Below the pieces are notes generated by a model. That model saw nothing but the letters and a program-made list of their open reading frames with translations. It was not told the origin of the DNA and did no database searches. A DNA stretch of 64,000 nucleotides from Saururus chinensis (lineage: Eukaryota > Streptophyta > Magnoliopsida > Piperales > Saururaceae), in assembly GCA_035235625.1 (NCBI GenBank), contig CP141142.1, positions 11,314,995 to 11,378,994 on the forward strand. Reading direction: 5' to 3'. Both the position numbers and the translations under genes were made by a program. The number at the start of each line of letters is the position of its first letter. The stretch's first letter is position 1. Positions 26,330 to 36,779 of the stretch are shown in pieces.

Positions 26330-27065
26330 AAGACTATAAGAAAGGTCACCTTTAGGGATGATAACTCAACATAAGTAGATGGGTTAGGAACTTTACATGT
26401 TTCAGGATTGCCTGATTTTGATGGTGCTTTATATGTTAAAGGTTTAAGAGCTTATATTTTGACCATTAGTTAAATTTGTGATTCTGGTTTCATTATAAAG
26501 TTTACTAGAAAGTGTTGGTGGAATTACTTACATAAACGGTATTAGGGTACATTATAATTGTTATTATCTTGATTGTGTCTATGTTGCTAATATATCCCTA
26601 TTTAATAATAAATATTTGTTGCATCAATGACTTGGACATAAATAATTTTAGAGAGCTGATCAAAATAACAAAAAATCATTAGAAGTGCTCATGTCCAAAA
26701 ACTGAAAATAATCTTATTATCAAATGGTAAACAAATGAAGTCTTCAAATAAGAAATAGAAACATGTCAAAACTGAATGACCACTTGAGATTTGATAAGTC
26801 CCATGCAAACTACTAGTCTAAAAGAAAAAAATTACATCTTCATGATGATAGATGACTTATCTAGGTTTACTTAGGTTTGAATATTTTTAAAATATTTAAA
26901 ACCATTGCTCTATCTATTCAAAATGAAAGTAAGTTAACCTTAAGAAATATTAGAAGTGACATTGGAGAAAAAAATTATGACTATAGATTTATAGAATTTT
27001 ATGATAAATAGAGAATTTACTATGTATTTTGAGCCCCTAAGACCCCACACTAGAATAGAGTAGAC
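26330..27065 (+). pseudogene. Relic of a Copia polyprotein (GAG-pre-integrase / integrase start)
   Basis: Plus-strand reading gives VTFRDDNST, then GLGTLHVSGLPDFDGALYV and KGLRAYILTIS near 26355-26470. This is the stretch between protease and integrase of plant Copia elements. It continues to SLFNNKYLLHQ near 26600 and IFMMIDDLSRFT near 26850, an integrase-core start. Many stops and frame changes are present. Copy B keeps only the first part (58420-58650) and lacks about 400 bp. No LTRs can be paired with it. Confidence 0.75.
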
Positions 27066-27494
27066 AAGAAGAAAAATAAAATAATTTAAATAATAAATTT
27101 GGTTATAAAACTTGGCTAAACTCTTTTAGGCTAAACTATCAATGTGGTTACCTACACCCCTAATGATATTCATATTCCACTCTATGGACATCAAAATATT
27201 ATCTCGATTAGACTCATAAAACTAGAGCCCAATATTATTTATTACCCAGTAAGACTCACTTTTCGTCTAATTGAAATAGGGTTTGTTGATTAAATAAAAG
27301 AAGAGGGTAAGAATATCGGCTTTCCTCTGGGCTTGCAGTTTCAATGAATGTGAGGGTACCTGCGGCGTTTAACTCTATTGATGCGATGGTGCTGGACCTC
27401 AAAATACAAAAGTAATGTGGAAGACGAACCCACCCGTGAGTGTCACTATTGAAATTAAAGGAAGAAAAAATACTTTAGTGACCTTAAAAAATCA

Positions 27495-27595
27495 AATCAA
27501 CGTTAAAAGACTATTTCATCATCTCAAAAATCATTAGTGAGTTCAACTCATAAATAACGGTTTTAAAAAGATGAAATAACTTTTTAACGTTGATT
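27495..27595. mobile_element. Small foldback (MITE-like) element
   Basis: The sequence ATCAACGTTAAAAGACTATT near 27497 is mirrored by AAAAAGATGAAATAAC..TTAACGTTGAT ending near 27595, giving inverted arms of about 25 bp around a 50-bp loop. Copy B lacks it at the corresponding place (58965-59030). The exact ends and target repeat are uncertain. Confidence 0.5.
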
Positions 27596-28140
27596 TCTCA
27601 ACGTCAGGTATGGGAAAGCCTATGAAATCTGAATCCGTCTCCATCCGCTGATTCCTGCCGGCGGAATCTTCTCCGGTTCAGCGAATCCCCACAAAACCGC
27701 TTTGACTTCACCGCTCCAATACACCGTTTGTGGCTGACGTCGGATTTCCCAAAACACCGCGAAGCCTGTCTTTCTACCCTACCCTGGTTTTTGACCCTAA
27801 TCACACACTCTTTACATGTTCTTTTGCCCTACTCTACCCTCTCAAGGGCAGCAACGACAATTTACATCATTTGCGCAGGTGCTTCGTATTCAGCCTTTAC
27901 TTATGGTCATAATTACAGTGCGAGCCCAACTCTCTTAGGACTTCAGCTGCTTATTTTCCCAAGCACTACAGACTACAGCTAAATACCAATTTTTTCCCAC
28001 CCTTGTAGCATGTTTTTTTATACTATATATTTTGTAGCCTGCTACTCTTTCACTAATTAAATTAGTATATTTATTTTATTTTATATTAATAATTTTATTT
28101 AATTTATTAAAATAAATTAATTTTAATTTATTTTAAAAAA

Positions 28141-28454
28141 ATTATAAAACTATTAATATAAGACAGAGAAAATATTTTTTTTTGTGAGTGAGATGTTATA
28201 AAATAGGTGTGAATACTTTATATTTTTACGTGAAAAAAGTGTGTATGCATAAAGCATATTTATTGTGATCTACTTTGTTTAGGCATTTTTACAATAGGTA
28301 GAGTCTAATTGGGAGGTTACAATAAACTAAGTGCGAATATCTTACAGCCAACTCATTTGAAATAGGGTTTGGACCGTTCACATAAAACTCACACCCCAAT
28401 TGATATAATTGTCCTATCAGCCTTACTTGAATGTCAAAATGAGTGAAACGTGGG
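28141..28454. other. Copy-A-only sequence left of the hAT element
   Basis: AT-rich, no open frame. It continues on the other side of the hAT element (29649-29815), and together the two pieces make about 480 bp that copy B lacks. Either an older insertion in copy A or a deletion in copy B would explain it; no clear ends were found. Confidence 0.5.
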
Positions 28455-29640
28455 TAGTGATGCCACTTCGTCGGGTTTTGGTAAACCCGACTCCGATATC
28501 ATTTAAAAAATTAAAACCCAAATCCTATACTAAACTCGTTACGGGTTAAAAATTTCATACCAAACCCGACTCCTAATGGTAAAATCAAAACCCAAACCCG
28601 ACCCAACCCGTATAACATACAAACCCGAAAAATATAACCCAACCTGACCCGAATACATTAACACCTACATAAAAAAATTTGGGAACAAAATGAGGATTAA
28701 AAACAGCTTTGGTATCACATTAAACCCAAATCAGTGCAAATCAGCATGAAATGTATAATGCAAACCAGTGTGAAATGTATTGAACGGGCAAAGATGAAAA
28801 CCTTCACTTGCTAAAATCTATCACCAATTACATGGACCGAAAAACAACCCTCTTGGCTGATAAAAACGAAAACAAAAAATTAAAAATTTAAAAAGATAAA
28901 ACTCTAACAAATGAAATGAAGTTAGATCTCGCTTCTGAATATCAATGGACCTCTCAAAAAAACCTTCCAAAGTTCACCTTTCCAAAGTTTACCTTTTTAT
29001 ATAAAAAAAAGGAAACCAAAGAAACTGGGAAGCGGGATGTTCAGAGGGAGGGAATGGGAATGGGAATGAGAGAGAGAGAGATAAGCGAAACCAAAAATTC
29101 ACTCCTTTGGCGTGTCACTTCTTTACTGAAACCCAAACTGGAGGATGACGTTGTAGCCCGAAATTAATCAAGCTTAGGGCAAGGGACATTGGAGGGTGCC
29201 GGAGGAAACAGGAGGGAGCCGGTGGAAACATGAGGGAGCTAGTGGAAGTAGTTGGAAACCGTCGGAGAGGACGCCATTGGAAACCATTTGGAGCTGGAGG
29301 ATGCCGTCACCAGTAATCCTAGAATTGGAGGGATACCGGAGGGAGCAGTAGGAGATGTTGAAAATTGTATGGAGCCGAAGGACACTAGGAAATGACGGAC
29401 ATTGGCGGCAGAGCATGAATTTGAAACGACATTTAGGGTTAGATGGGTTTAAGTAACGATGTCTATATAAACTGGGTCAAATTGGGTTGGGTAAGGGAAA
29501 ACTCGAATCCGACCTGACCCGAATGGCTCATGTCAAAATTTAAACCCAAACCTGATCCATTATACCATTTAGCAAATCCAAACCCGACCCATTAGGGTTG
29601 GACGGGTTTATCAAAAAATCGGACCTGAGTGGCATCCCTA
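28455..29640. mobile_element. Non-autonomous hAT element (1186 bp) with 8-bp target repeat
   Basis: The ends are TAGTGATGCCAC and GTGGCATCCCTA (inverted, one mismatch), flanked on both sides by AACGTGGG (28447-28454 and 29641-29648). An 8-bp duplication and TAGGG-type ends are diagnostic of hAT transposons. Next to the ends lie many copies of ACCCGAC / GGGTTTGG on both sides, the kind of subterminal repeat that hAT transposase binds. The inner region (28900-29430) is GGAG-rich near the right and has no transposase. Short open frames here are not supported as genes. Confidence 0.9.
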
Positions 29641-30068
29641 AACGTGGGTCCATATCTTCATATATTTTTAGGTGTTTTCATACCAAGAGGAGACTCACAC
29701 CAATTAGAACAAGGAAAAAAAACCCAAGTGGATGACAAATTGACAACTAGTCACCTATATTAAGTCGACTAAAAAAGTCTCTTCTACTAATTTGATTGTG
29801 TATCTTATTTTTAAATTTTCATGAAAATGATCTAATACTAAAAACAGCATAACCTAGGTCGTCTCATGGTCCTCTCCATGTCCTCCTACTTTCTTTTTCT
29901 AAATTCTACATAAAAAAAAAATAGAATAAACAATGTTTTGAAATATCATAAAACACCAAAAGTGCCTTCACGTGCATTTAATTAAGACATGGTACCAATT
30001 AATGTAAAGAAGGTCCAAGGACAGAGCTGATGGCATTCTTGAAAATTAGATGAGAAACGTAACCAATT
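29641..30068. other. Copy A sequence upstream of the MULE
   Basis: 29641-29648 is the hAT target repeat, followed by copy-A-only bases to about 29815. 29816-30068 aligns with 59555-59894 in copy B (GTCTCATGGTCCTCTCCATG, then GAGGTCCAAGGACAGAG). The last nine bases (30060-30068, TAACCAATT) are the left target repeat of the MULE. Nothing else is recognised. Confidence 0.75.
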
Positions 30069-30386
30069 GGCAAAATTATGAAAATAATAATTAAAAAATA
30101 TTTACCAAAATAAATCACATTGGAAAATATTTCCCAAAGTGGTGTTCCTTTTTGCCACGCAGGCGCCAGCCAAGCAACTGGCGCCAGTGTGGCTTTTTTT
30201 AAAATTTTTAAGTTTATTTCGTCGTTTAGAATGACAAAATTGGTTTCAAAATATTTTCGTCGTTCTAAACGACGAAACCGTTTGTAAGTTGACCCAGTTT
30301 TGTCGTTCTGAACAACGAAACTGCCATACTTGTCCCATTTCATCCTTCGGTCTCGGCAACAACACTGATTTCGTCGTTCTAAACGA
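30069..30386. repeat. Left terminal inverted repeat of the MULE with subterminal palindromes
   Basis: It starts GGCAAAATTATG. It pairs with the reverse complement of 36205-36525 through landmarks such as AAAGTGGTGTT, CTTTTTGCCAC, GGCGCCAGC and CATTTCATCCTTCGGTCTC. Inside, TCGTCGTTCTAAACGACGA and close variants recur near 30260 and 30375, with half-palindromes near 30225 and 30302. Such repeats are candidate transposase-binding sites. Confidence 0.88.
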
Positions 30387-30532
30387 CAAAATCATTGTTG
30401 TCATAGACGTGAATCTGCTCCGCCTCCAGTCGCGTTTCTAGTGCAGTCATCCAGTGTTTTGCTCCGCCGCCTCTGCCGACGACGTCCAGTGTTCTGCTCC
30501 GCCGCCTTTACCAACATCCGGCCCGCCGCCAA

Positions 30533-32626
30533 TGTAACGACCCATTTTTTGGTTACGCTTAACCCGAGAGGGTTAAGGGTAATTTGAGATTAATGTTAAG
30601 GGTTTTCATTAGGTGAAATACCCTTAGCCAGGTAGAGCTTAGCATAACGAGCGTAACGATTCGAAGAACGCGCGAAACAGAGGTCGGGACCGGAAATTAC
30701 GATATTTGAGAAACGAGCTTTATAGGCGGGACCCACTTGGAAATAGTGTGATTTGCTATTTTGAGTGGGTTTGTATCGAAGGGCTCGATGATACGAGTCC
30801 AACGGTACCTAGAACGCGCAAATCCAATTCCGGGGTAGGAAGATACGCGCGCTTGAAGTTTTAGATTTAAAAATAAAAATAAAAATAAAGAAATGGCGCG
30901 CAGCGCGCGCCGCAGCGCATTTTCGGCGCGAGCCGGCGCGCGGCCGCGAAACCGCGTGCACCCGCGGTAACGCAGGCGCGGCGTTACCGCGGCGTGGGCG
31001 CGAGCCGCGCGTTACCGCGGGCGCCGCGCGCGTACAGCAGGCGCCGCCGCCCGAAACCAGCAGCGCAGCCGCGGTTTTGGCGCGGCTCAGGGGCTATATA
31101 TACCCCATTCTTCTTCATTCTGAAACCAGAACTTCTATACCCCCGTTTCTGACCGTTCTGAGGCCAATTAAGGCCGTTCAAGACCCGTTTCCTACTAAAT
31201 TGAGTATGCTCTACGCAATGGAGCTGTCCATTCTTCGAGTTGGAGACCGTATGATGAGGAAACGTCCCAAGACAAGAGGAGGTCCTGCCCGTTATCTTCA
31301 TGCACCGACAAACTTTGTTTTCTTTGTTTCTGGCCATCCCAACTCCGATTTAGTCAATTCAAGAGGCGTTCTTGACTAAATCGAGTATGTTCTACGCGAT
31401 GGAGGGTTCCGTTTTCTGAGTTAGCAATCGTATAAAGAAGAAACGCCCCAAGACAAGGAGAGGTTCTACTCGTACCGACTAACTTTATTTTCTCTGTTTC
31501 TGGCCATCCCAACTCCGATTTAGTCGATTCAAGAGCCGTTCTTGACTAAATCGAAGGTGTTCTACGCGATGGTGGGTTCCATTTTCTGAGCTGACAATCT
31601 TATAAGGAGGAAATGCCCCAAGATTAAGCAAGGCTCTGCCCGAACACCGAAACAAGAAAAAGACACCCGAAGTAAGACGGGGTTCTATCCGTAGATGCCA
31701 TTACTGTATGGGTTATGATGGAAGTAAGCATTTCTGATCTTTCGTATAGCATGTGCTAAGTTATGATGTGTGTTATGCTACGATTTATATATGTCATGCT
31801 ATGTGCCTATATACTATGCTATGTACCTATATACTATGCTATGTGCCTATATGCCATACTATGTGCCTATATACTATGCTATGTGCCTATATGCCATGCT
31901 ATATGCCTATATACTATGCTATGTACCTATATACTATGTTATGTGTCTGTATGTCATGCTATGTGCCTATATACTATGCTATGTGCCTATATGCCATGCT
32001 ATGTGCCGATATACTATGCTATGTACCTATATGCCATGCTATGTGCCTATATACTATGCTATATGCCTATATGTCATGCTATGTGTCTATATACTATGTT
32101 ATGTACCTATATGCCATGCTATGTGCCTATATACTATGCTATGTACCTATATATTATGCTATGTGCCTGTATGCCATGCTATGTGCCTATATACTATGCT
32201 ATGTACCTATATATTATGCTATATGCCTGTATGTCATGCTATATGCCTATATACTATGCTATGTGCCTATATGTCATGCTATGTGCAGATATACTATGCT
32301 ATGTACCTATATGCCATGCTATGTGCCTATATGTCATGCTATGTGCCTATTTACTATGCTATGTACCTATATGCCATGCTATGTGCCTATATACCATGCT
32401 ATGTACCTATATGTCATGCTATGTACTTATATGCCATGTTATGCACCTAGATGCCATGATGTATACTTATATGGCGTGTGTGGTCTCGCTCTAGGGTAGA
32501 GCGAGACGTGTAATTTGTGTTCTCGGTCTCGGCTCAGTGATAGAGCGAGATACGTGTATGAGATTTCGATCCCGCTCTATGGTAGAGCGAGATGTACGAT
32601 TCCGTTAATTTATTAACTTCCGCTTG
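30533..32626 (+). mobile_element. Truncated LTR of the TGTAACGACC family inside the MULE
   Basis: It starts TGTAACGACCCATTTTTTGG and is collinear with the LTR pieces at 48540-48923 (reverse) and 52693-54723. It stops at ACTTCCGCTTG, where the family would continue for about 430 more bases to GTCGTCACA. The right edge joins MURA coding sequence (from about 32640), so both the LTR's 3' end and the transposase N-terminus were lost in one event or in successive events. It contains a very GC- and CpG-rich block (30895-31090), a TATATATA stretch near 31096, and the 20-bp minisatellite. Confidence 0.85.
31780..32470. repeat. Minisatellite, 20-bp unit, about 34 copies
   Basis: The consensus unit is CTATATGCCATGCTATGTGC, with variants TACTATGC and TACC. 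Because 20 is not a multiple of 3 and the unit holds no stop in any of the three forward frames, three overlapping plus-strand frames of 226-248 codons stay open together. They read as repeats of CYVPIYYAM-like peptide. This is a by-product of the repeat and not evidence of a protein. A shorter array (about 23 units) lies at 53680-54150. Confidence 0.92.
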
Positions 32627-32639
32627 CATTCGGGCTTGT

Positions 32640-33660
32640 CGGGAAGGAAGATGGAGACAATTGGAAATGGTTTCTAATGGAATTGAGGGATCATGTACTG
32701 ATGGGCATGACGAACATTGTCATTATTTCAGATCGACATAAGGGTCTTTAGAAGGTCGTGCCTGAGGTTCTGCTAGAGCCGGATTACCACCATCGTTATT
32801 GCATCCGTCACATAAAAGCAAATTTTAAGGAGTTCAAAAATGATACACTGACGGACTTGATTGGGGCAGCAACTTGTGCACTAACAGTAGAAAAGTTTGA
32901 TGCTAATATGGACCATATAGGTCAAGAGAGTCCTACAGCAAAACATCTCCTCTTAGGAGGAGAATTGCATCCTGCACAGTGGTCCCTTGCCCATGGTGGT
33001 TTTATGACATTTGGCATGACGACTACAAATATGGCTGAAAGTTTAAATAGTATTTTGAAGGGGGCACGAGGTTTACCTATGCAGGCTTTAGTGTCAGCTA
33101 TCTTTTATCGGCTCATAAAATTTTTTGTTAAACGATCTTCTACCGCCTCTACCATGGCCACCCCATATACTCCCAGAGTGGAAGCTATATTGAGAGAGCA
33201 AACAAGAAAAATTGGGGAGTATATAGTTAATAGGATCAACAGGAGTCAGTAAGAAGTGACATCAACTCGTGCTCGAAAGGTTATGGTAAATGTTGTGATG
33301 CATACTTGTACATGCAACATCCCTCAGGTTTAGTTATCCTTGCTCGCACCTTATCGCCGTGTGGGCAAAGCGGTAGGAGCCAATCCATGCATCACTGTTT
33401 TACACATCTTCTACTTATAAAAATGTGTACTCTGCAGAATTTTATTCTCCTCGTGGTCGGGAGTATTGGGAGAGGGATATACCTTTTGTTATACCCACCG
33501 ATAGCAACAAGGCAACCTGGTCGCCCACGGTCTGTTCGCATTAGGAATACTATGGACCGTAGAACAATGGAAAGAGATGGTACAGGAGGATATAAATGCG
33601 GGAGGTGTAAACAAAGTGGGCATAATAGTAAATCATGTAGAAACCCTCTTGTTGATTGGC
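32640..33660 (+). pseudogene. MURA-type Mutator transposase, C-terminal half, degraded
   Basis: The transposase cuts and inserts the MULE. The reading starts at EDGDNWKWFLMELRDH and continues to VIISDRHKGL (the conserved second acidic residue region of the DDE core). A TAG stop near 32748 is followed by an open stretch (32758-33252) with HHRYCIRHIKANF and TTNMAESLNSIL. After 33252 the SWIM-type zinc finger begins (HTCTCN near 33300), interrupted by stops. A final zinc knuckle, CGRCKQSGHNSKSC, lies at about 33595-33640. The N-terminal half, including the first catalytic Asp, is missing and replaced by LTR sequence. It is certainly not a complete enzyme. Confidence 0.88.
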
Positions 33661-33758
33661 AAACATATAATCAACCTTTGTATTTATTCTATTTTTTTAG
33701 TTGCGTACGCATGTATTCCTTTCAATTAATGATATGATCTTAATTTTTCGCAGATAAT

Positions 33759-36026
33759 ATGGATCATGTAGAGCCTTGTTACGGGTCAGGACCAAGTGAC
33801 ACTTCCATACTTATACAGCAGGAGTCACATAGGTCTACTGCTATTTGGAGAGGAGAGGTATGATAAATTTTTTATAAAATTTGTTTCATTTTTTGGACGA
33901 TATAGTACGCTATGTTAAAATTTTTAAAATTTATTATAGGACCCGGGTGCCTTGAGTGCACTGAACATTTTAAATATCTCCGCCATTGGCCTATAAACGA
34001 GCGTATTTTACCTTATATCGAGCGTGCGGGTTTCAGCCATTTCATTCATCTACAGTATGTCCGTCTAGATCGGCCCTTATTGACAGCTCTAGTTGAGAGA
34101 TGGAGGAGGGAGACTCAGACGTTTCATTTGTCATATGGAGAGATGTCCATCACGCTCATTGATGTGGCAGTTCTATTAGGACTTCGTATTGATGGGCGTC
34201 CGGTGACAGGCACGCTAGGAGGAGCTTATATGGATATATTAGTTAGACTTCTTGGTAGAGCTCCTCCTACTACAGTGATGCGTGGTAGCCGAATGAGCCT
34301 ACGATGGCTCTTACAGGAGTTTTGTGAGCTCCCAGCCGATGCTACAGAGATAGTTATCGAACAGTATGCACGAGCCTATCTATTACATTTACTTGGAGCC
34401 ATGATATTTGCGGATACCACGAGCAGCCACGTGCATGTTTCGTATCTCTCCCTCCTTGCCGACTTTGACATGGCTGGTACTTATTCATGGGGCAGTGCTA
34501 CTCTCGCATTCTTATACCGAGAGTTAGGAAAAGCATGCCAGGCCATGACCTCGGGGATTGCGGGTTGTCTGACCCTTCTTCAGGTAATTAATTGTGTAAC
34601 TTTACTTGGTGTTTTAGTCACGTATAATTTTTTAATTCTAATATTTGTTATCACTATTTTCTGACATAGTTATGGTCGTGGGAGCACTTACATGTCGGCT
34701 GACCAAGTGCTGAGATGGGTTGCTTGGTCGAGGGTGCTCCATTAGGGGCGAGGTAGGTTGTATTTATGTTTACCACATTACTTTTTTAGCAACGTTTTAT
34801 GTACATATGCTGAACTCATTTTTTAAATTTAACTCCTTAAGGTGGAATGTTCAGAAAAAGAGAACTGAAAATCCACAAGGAGTCCTCCGATTGTATAGAG
34901 GGGAGTTAGACCACCAGCGGCCATACCAGGTAATTTTATTACCGTGTTGAACTTTTTTATGTAATGATTTTTAAAAAAATTGTCGTTATTTAAACTAAAT
35001 TATCTTTATATATTGTATAGATTATTTGGCAGCTGTACTCAGAGGACTTGTTGGCTGTGTTACCTCCCCTATGCACGGACGGTCGAGAGGTGTGGCTATC
35101 TCGAACCCCTCTAATATGTTACGAGATTATCGAGATGTATGTGTCGGATCGTGTAATGCTCCAGTTTAATCTGGAGCAAGGGGTCCCAACTTCTATTGTT
35201 GAGTTTGTCCATCGCATCACTCGACAGGGCCGCCATATTACCGACTGGGCTATACATCATGCGTCATATATTGCTCGATGGGAGGATAGGAGAGCCACTG
35301 TTATTAGAGGGGAGATGGCTACGACATTGCGAGATGTTTGTAGTACTTATATGCAGTGGTATTTATTGACTACACAATGATATATTTTACCGTGCGATGA
35401 TGTAGAGGAGATGACATATCAGCCTAGGGGAGCATTTGAGGCAGCTCTAGTAAGTACAACTTTGTTAATTAAGGCATATATTATTTTCTTATTTCGTTTT
35501 AATTATTTATCTAATATTTAATTTATTTTTTTATAGCTTCGTCTAGTTCGACGTACGCATGCGCATTTGAGTGATGCACTTATCACCTATACTTCGCGCG
35601 AGGACTTATCAGCAGCATGTAGTCGGTGATTAGAGAGTCTGATGATGTCCTTCGTAGCTTGTCACTGCTTCATTCAGTGATAACGGATGTTCATCGAGAT
35701 TATCCTGTCGACGAGGCCTCTCAGACGCTTCTTCATGCCCTGATATTCCATCATCATCAGCAGCGTATAGCTCTCCTCTAGGTTCATCATTTCCAGACAC
35801 TACACATGTAGCTCAGCCAGATCCAATTTTATATTATAGACGACATCGGCCAGCTCGTATTATACCATCTATTACTTATGCTAAGATGGAGCCAGAGCCC
35901 GAGCAGGAGCCGGACCTAGAGTCGCAGCCCGAGCCCGAGCCAGAGCCACAACCAGAGCTAGAGGTAGATCATGAGGAGCTTGTACACCACCATCGAGGAC
36001 GAGGTCGAGGACGTAGGAGATTATGA
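33759..36026 (+). pseudogene. Plant mobile domain (PMD) gene of the MULE, multi-exon, damaged
   Basis: PMD proteins (often named 'serine/threonine phosphatase 7 long form homolog') are carried by plant transposons; the host forms MAIN and MAIL1 act in silencing. Exons proposed from GT-AG sites: 33759-33857, 33940-34583, 34670-34752, 34842-34929, 35021-35449 and 35537-36026. Exon 1 has GSGPSDTSIL and ends IWRGE. Exon 2 has ALVERWRRETQTFHL and LIDVAVLLGLRIDG, the hallmark PMD motifs. The C-terminus is Glu/Pro-rich and ends in a GRGRGRRR tail. Damage: a likely 1-base loss near 33949, TGA in HVG*PSAEMG near 34700, TGA at 35378-35380, and a stop in exon 6. The TGA stops fit CGA-to-TGA change. Confidence 0.85.
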
Positions 36027-36204
36027 CATTACTTGTGATGTAATATATTTGTTACTCATCTATAATGTACTTTAATGATATTTGTTATGGTCATATTTGT
36101 TATGGGTGGAATGAATGAAGTTGTGTATGTAGTGTTCATGTTTTGAATGAATGAACAGGGACAGGTGATAAAATTAGTTTCAAATAGTATTTTAAATTTT
36201 TTTC

Positions 36205-36525
36205 ATCTAAATGACAAAATCAATGTTGTTGCTGAGACCGAAGGACGAAATGGGTTAAGTATGGCAATTTTGTTATTCAGAACGACGAAATCAACTTAAA
36301 TTTTCCAAACCGGGTCAATTTACAAACAGTTTTATCGTTTAGAACAATGAAATCATTTTGAAACTAATTTCATCGTTCTAAACGACGAAATTAACTTAAA
36401 AATTAAAAAAAAAAAAAACAACGCTGGCGCTTGTGTGGCAAAAAGAAACACCACTTTAAAAAATATTTCTCAAAATAACTTATTTTGATAAATATTTTTT
36501 TAATTATTATTTTATTAATTTTCCC
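36205..36525. repeat. Right terminal inverted repeat of the MULE
   Basis: Reverse complement of the left end, ending TTAATTTTCCC at 36525. It carries the same palindrome (TCGTTCTAAACGACGA near 36372) and matches the left end down to the terminal bases GG(C/G)AAAATTA. Small indels separate the two arms. Confidence 0.88.
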
Positions 36526-36779
36526 TAACCAATTTATAACATCAAACAAACTAGTTACTGTCCCCGTTCACACGTACAACTCAGAGTATCTAAATTAATA
36601 TTTTATTATATTTAAATGGGAGCGTGACCGATAAGGACAAATTTAAGTACGTAATATCCAATTCGTCCCGACTGGATTTTATGAAACTAATAAGTCCCGA
36701 CATTAATGATGTATAATAAAAAGACATAAATACCCCTGATAATCTAAAACCCATCACCCATTCATAAACGACCGAGATT

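Larger units (their letters stand above)
25202..28140. other. Segmental duplication, copy A, middle part
   Basis: This aligns with 57280-59540. Shared blocks include 25440-26250 (part of an old LTR-like repeat whose minus-strand start reads TGTAACACCC near 26245), the Copia relic (26330 on) and a well-kept block at 27600-27980 matching 59020-59360. The last block has a GC-rich core (CCGCTGATTCCTGCCGGCGG) that is unusually similar between copies, but it has no splice or domain evidence for a gene. 28000-28140 is AT-rich. Confidence 0.8.
30069..36525 (+). mobile_element. Mutator-like element (MULE) with 9-bp target repeat, transposase remnant and plant mobile domain gene
   Basis: The flanks are TAACCAATT at 30060-30068 and 36526-36534, an exact 9-bp duplication. 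The empty site in copy B reads TAACCGATT (59886-59894). Long inverted ends (about 320 bp) carry several imperfect palindromes. Inside are the C-terminal half of a MURA-type transposase and a separate multi-exon plant mobile domain (PMD) gene, both plus strand. A 2.1-kb truncated LTR (30533-32626) occupies the place of the transposase N-terminus. MULEs that carry PMD genes are known in plants; this one is dead as an autonomous element. Confidence 0.92.

Noticed and set aside
29999-30343. 114-codon minus-strand frame
   Set aside because: It covers the MULE terminal inverted repeat and flank; it is chance openness across palindromes.
31780-32470. Possible CRISPR-like array because of regular repeats
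   Set aside because: Units are contiguous with no unique spacers, and the context is a plant LTR.
31753-32499. Three overlapping long plus-strand frames of a Cys/Tyr/Met repeat protein
   Set aside because: They are produced by a 20-bp tandem repeat without stops in any forward frame. There is no domain and no conserved start, and the array size varies between copies.
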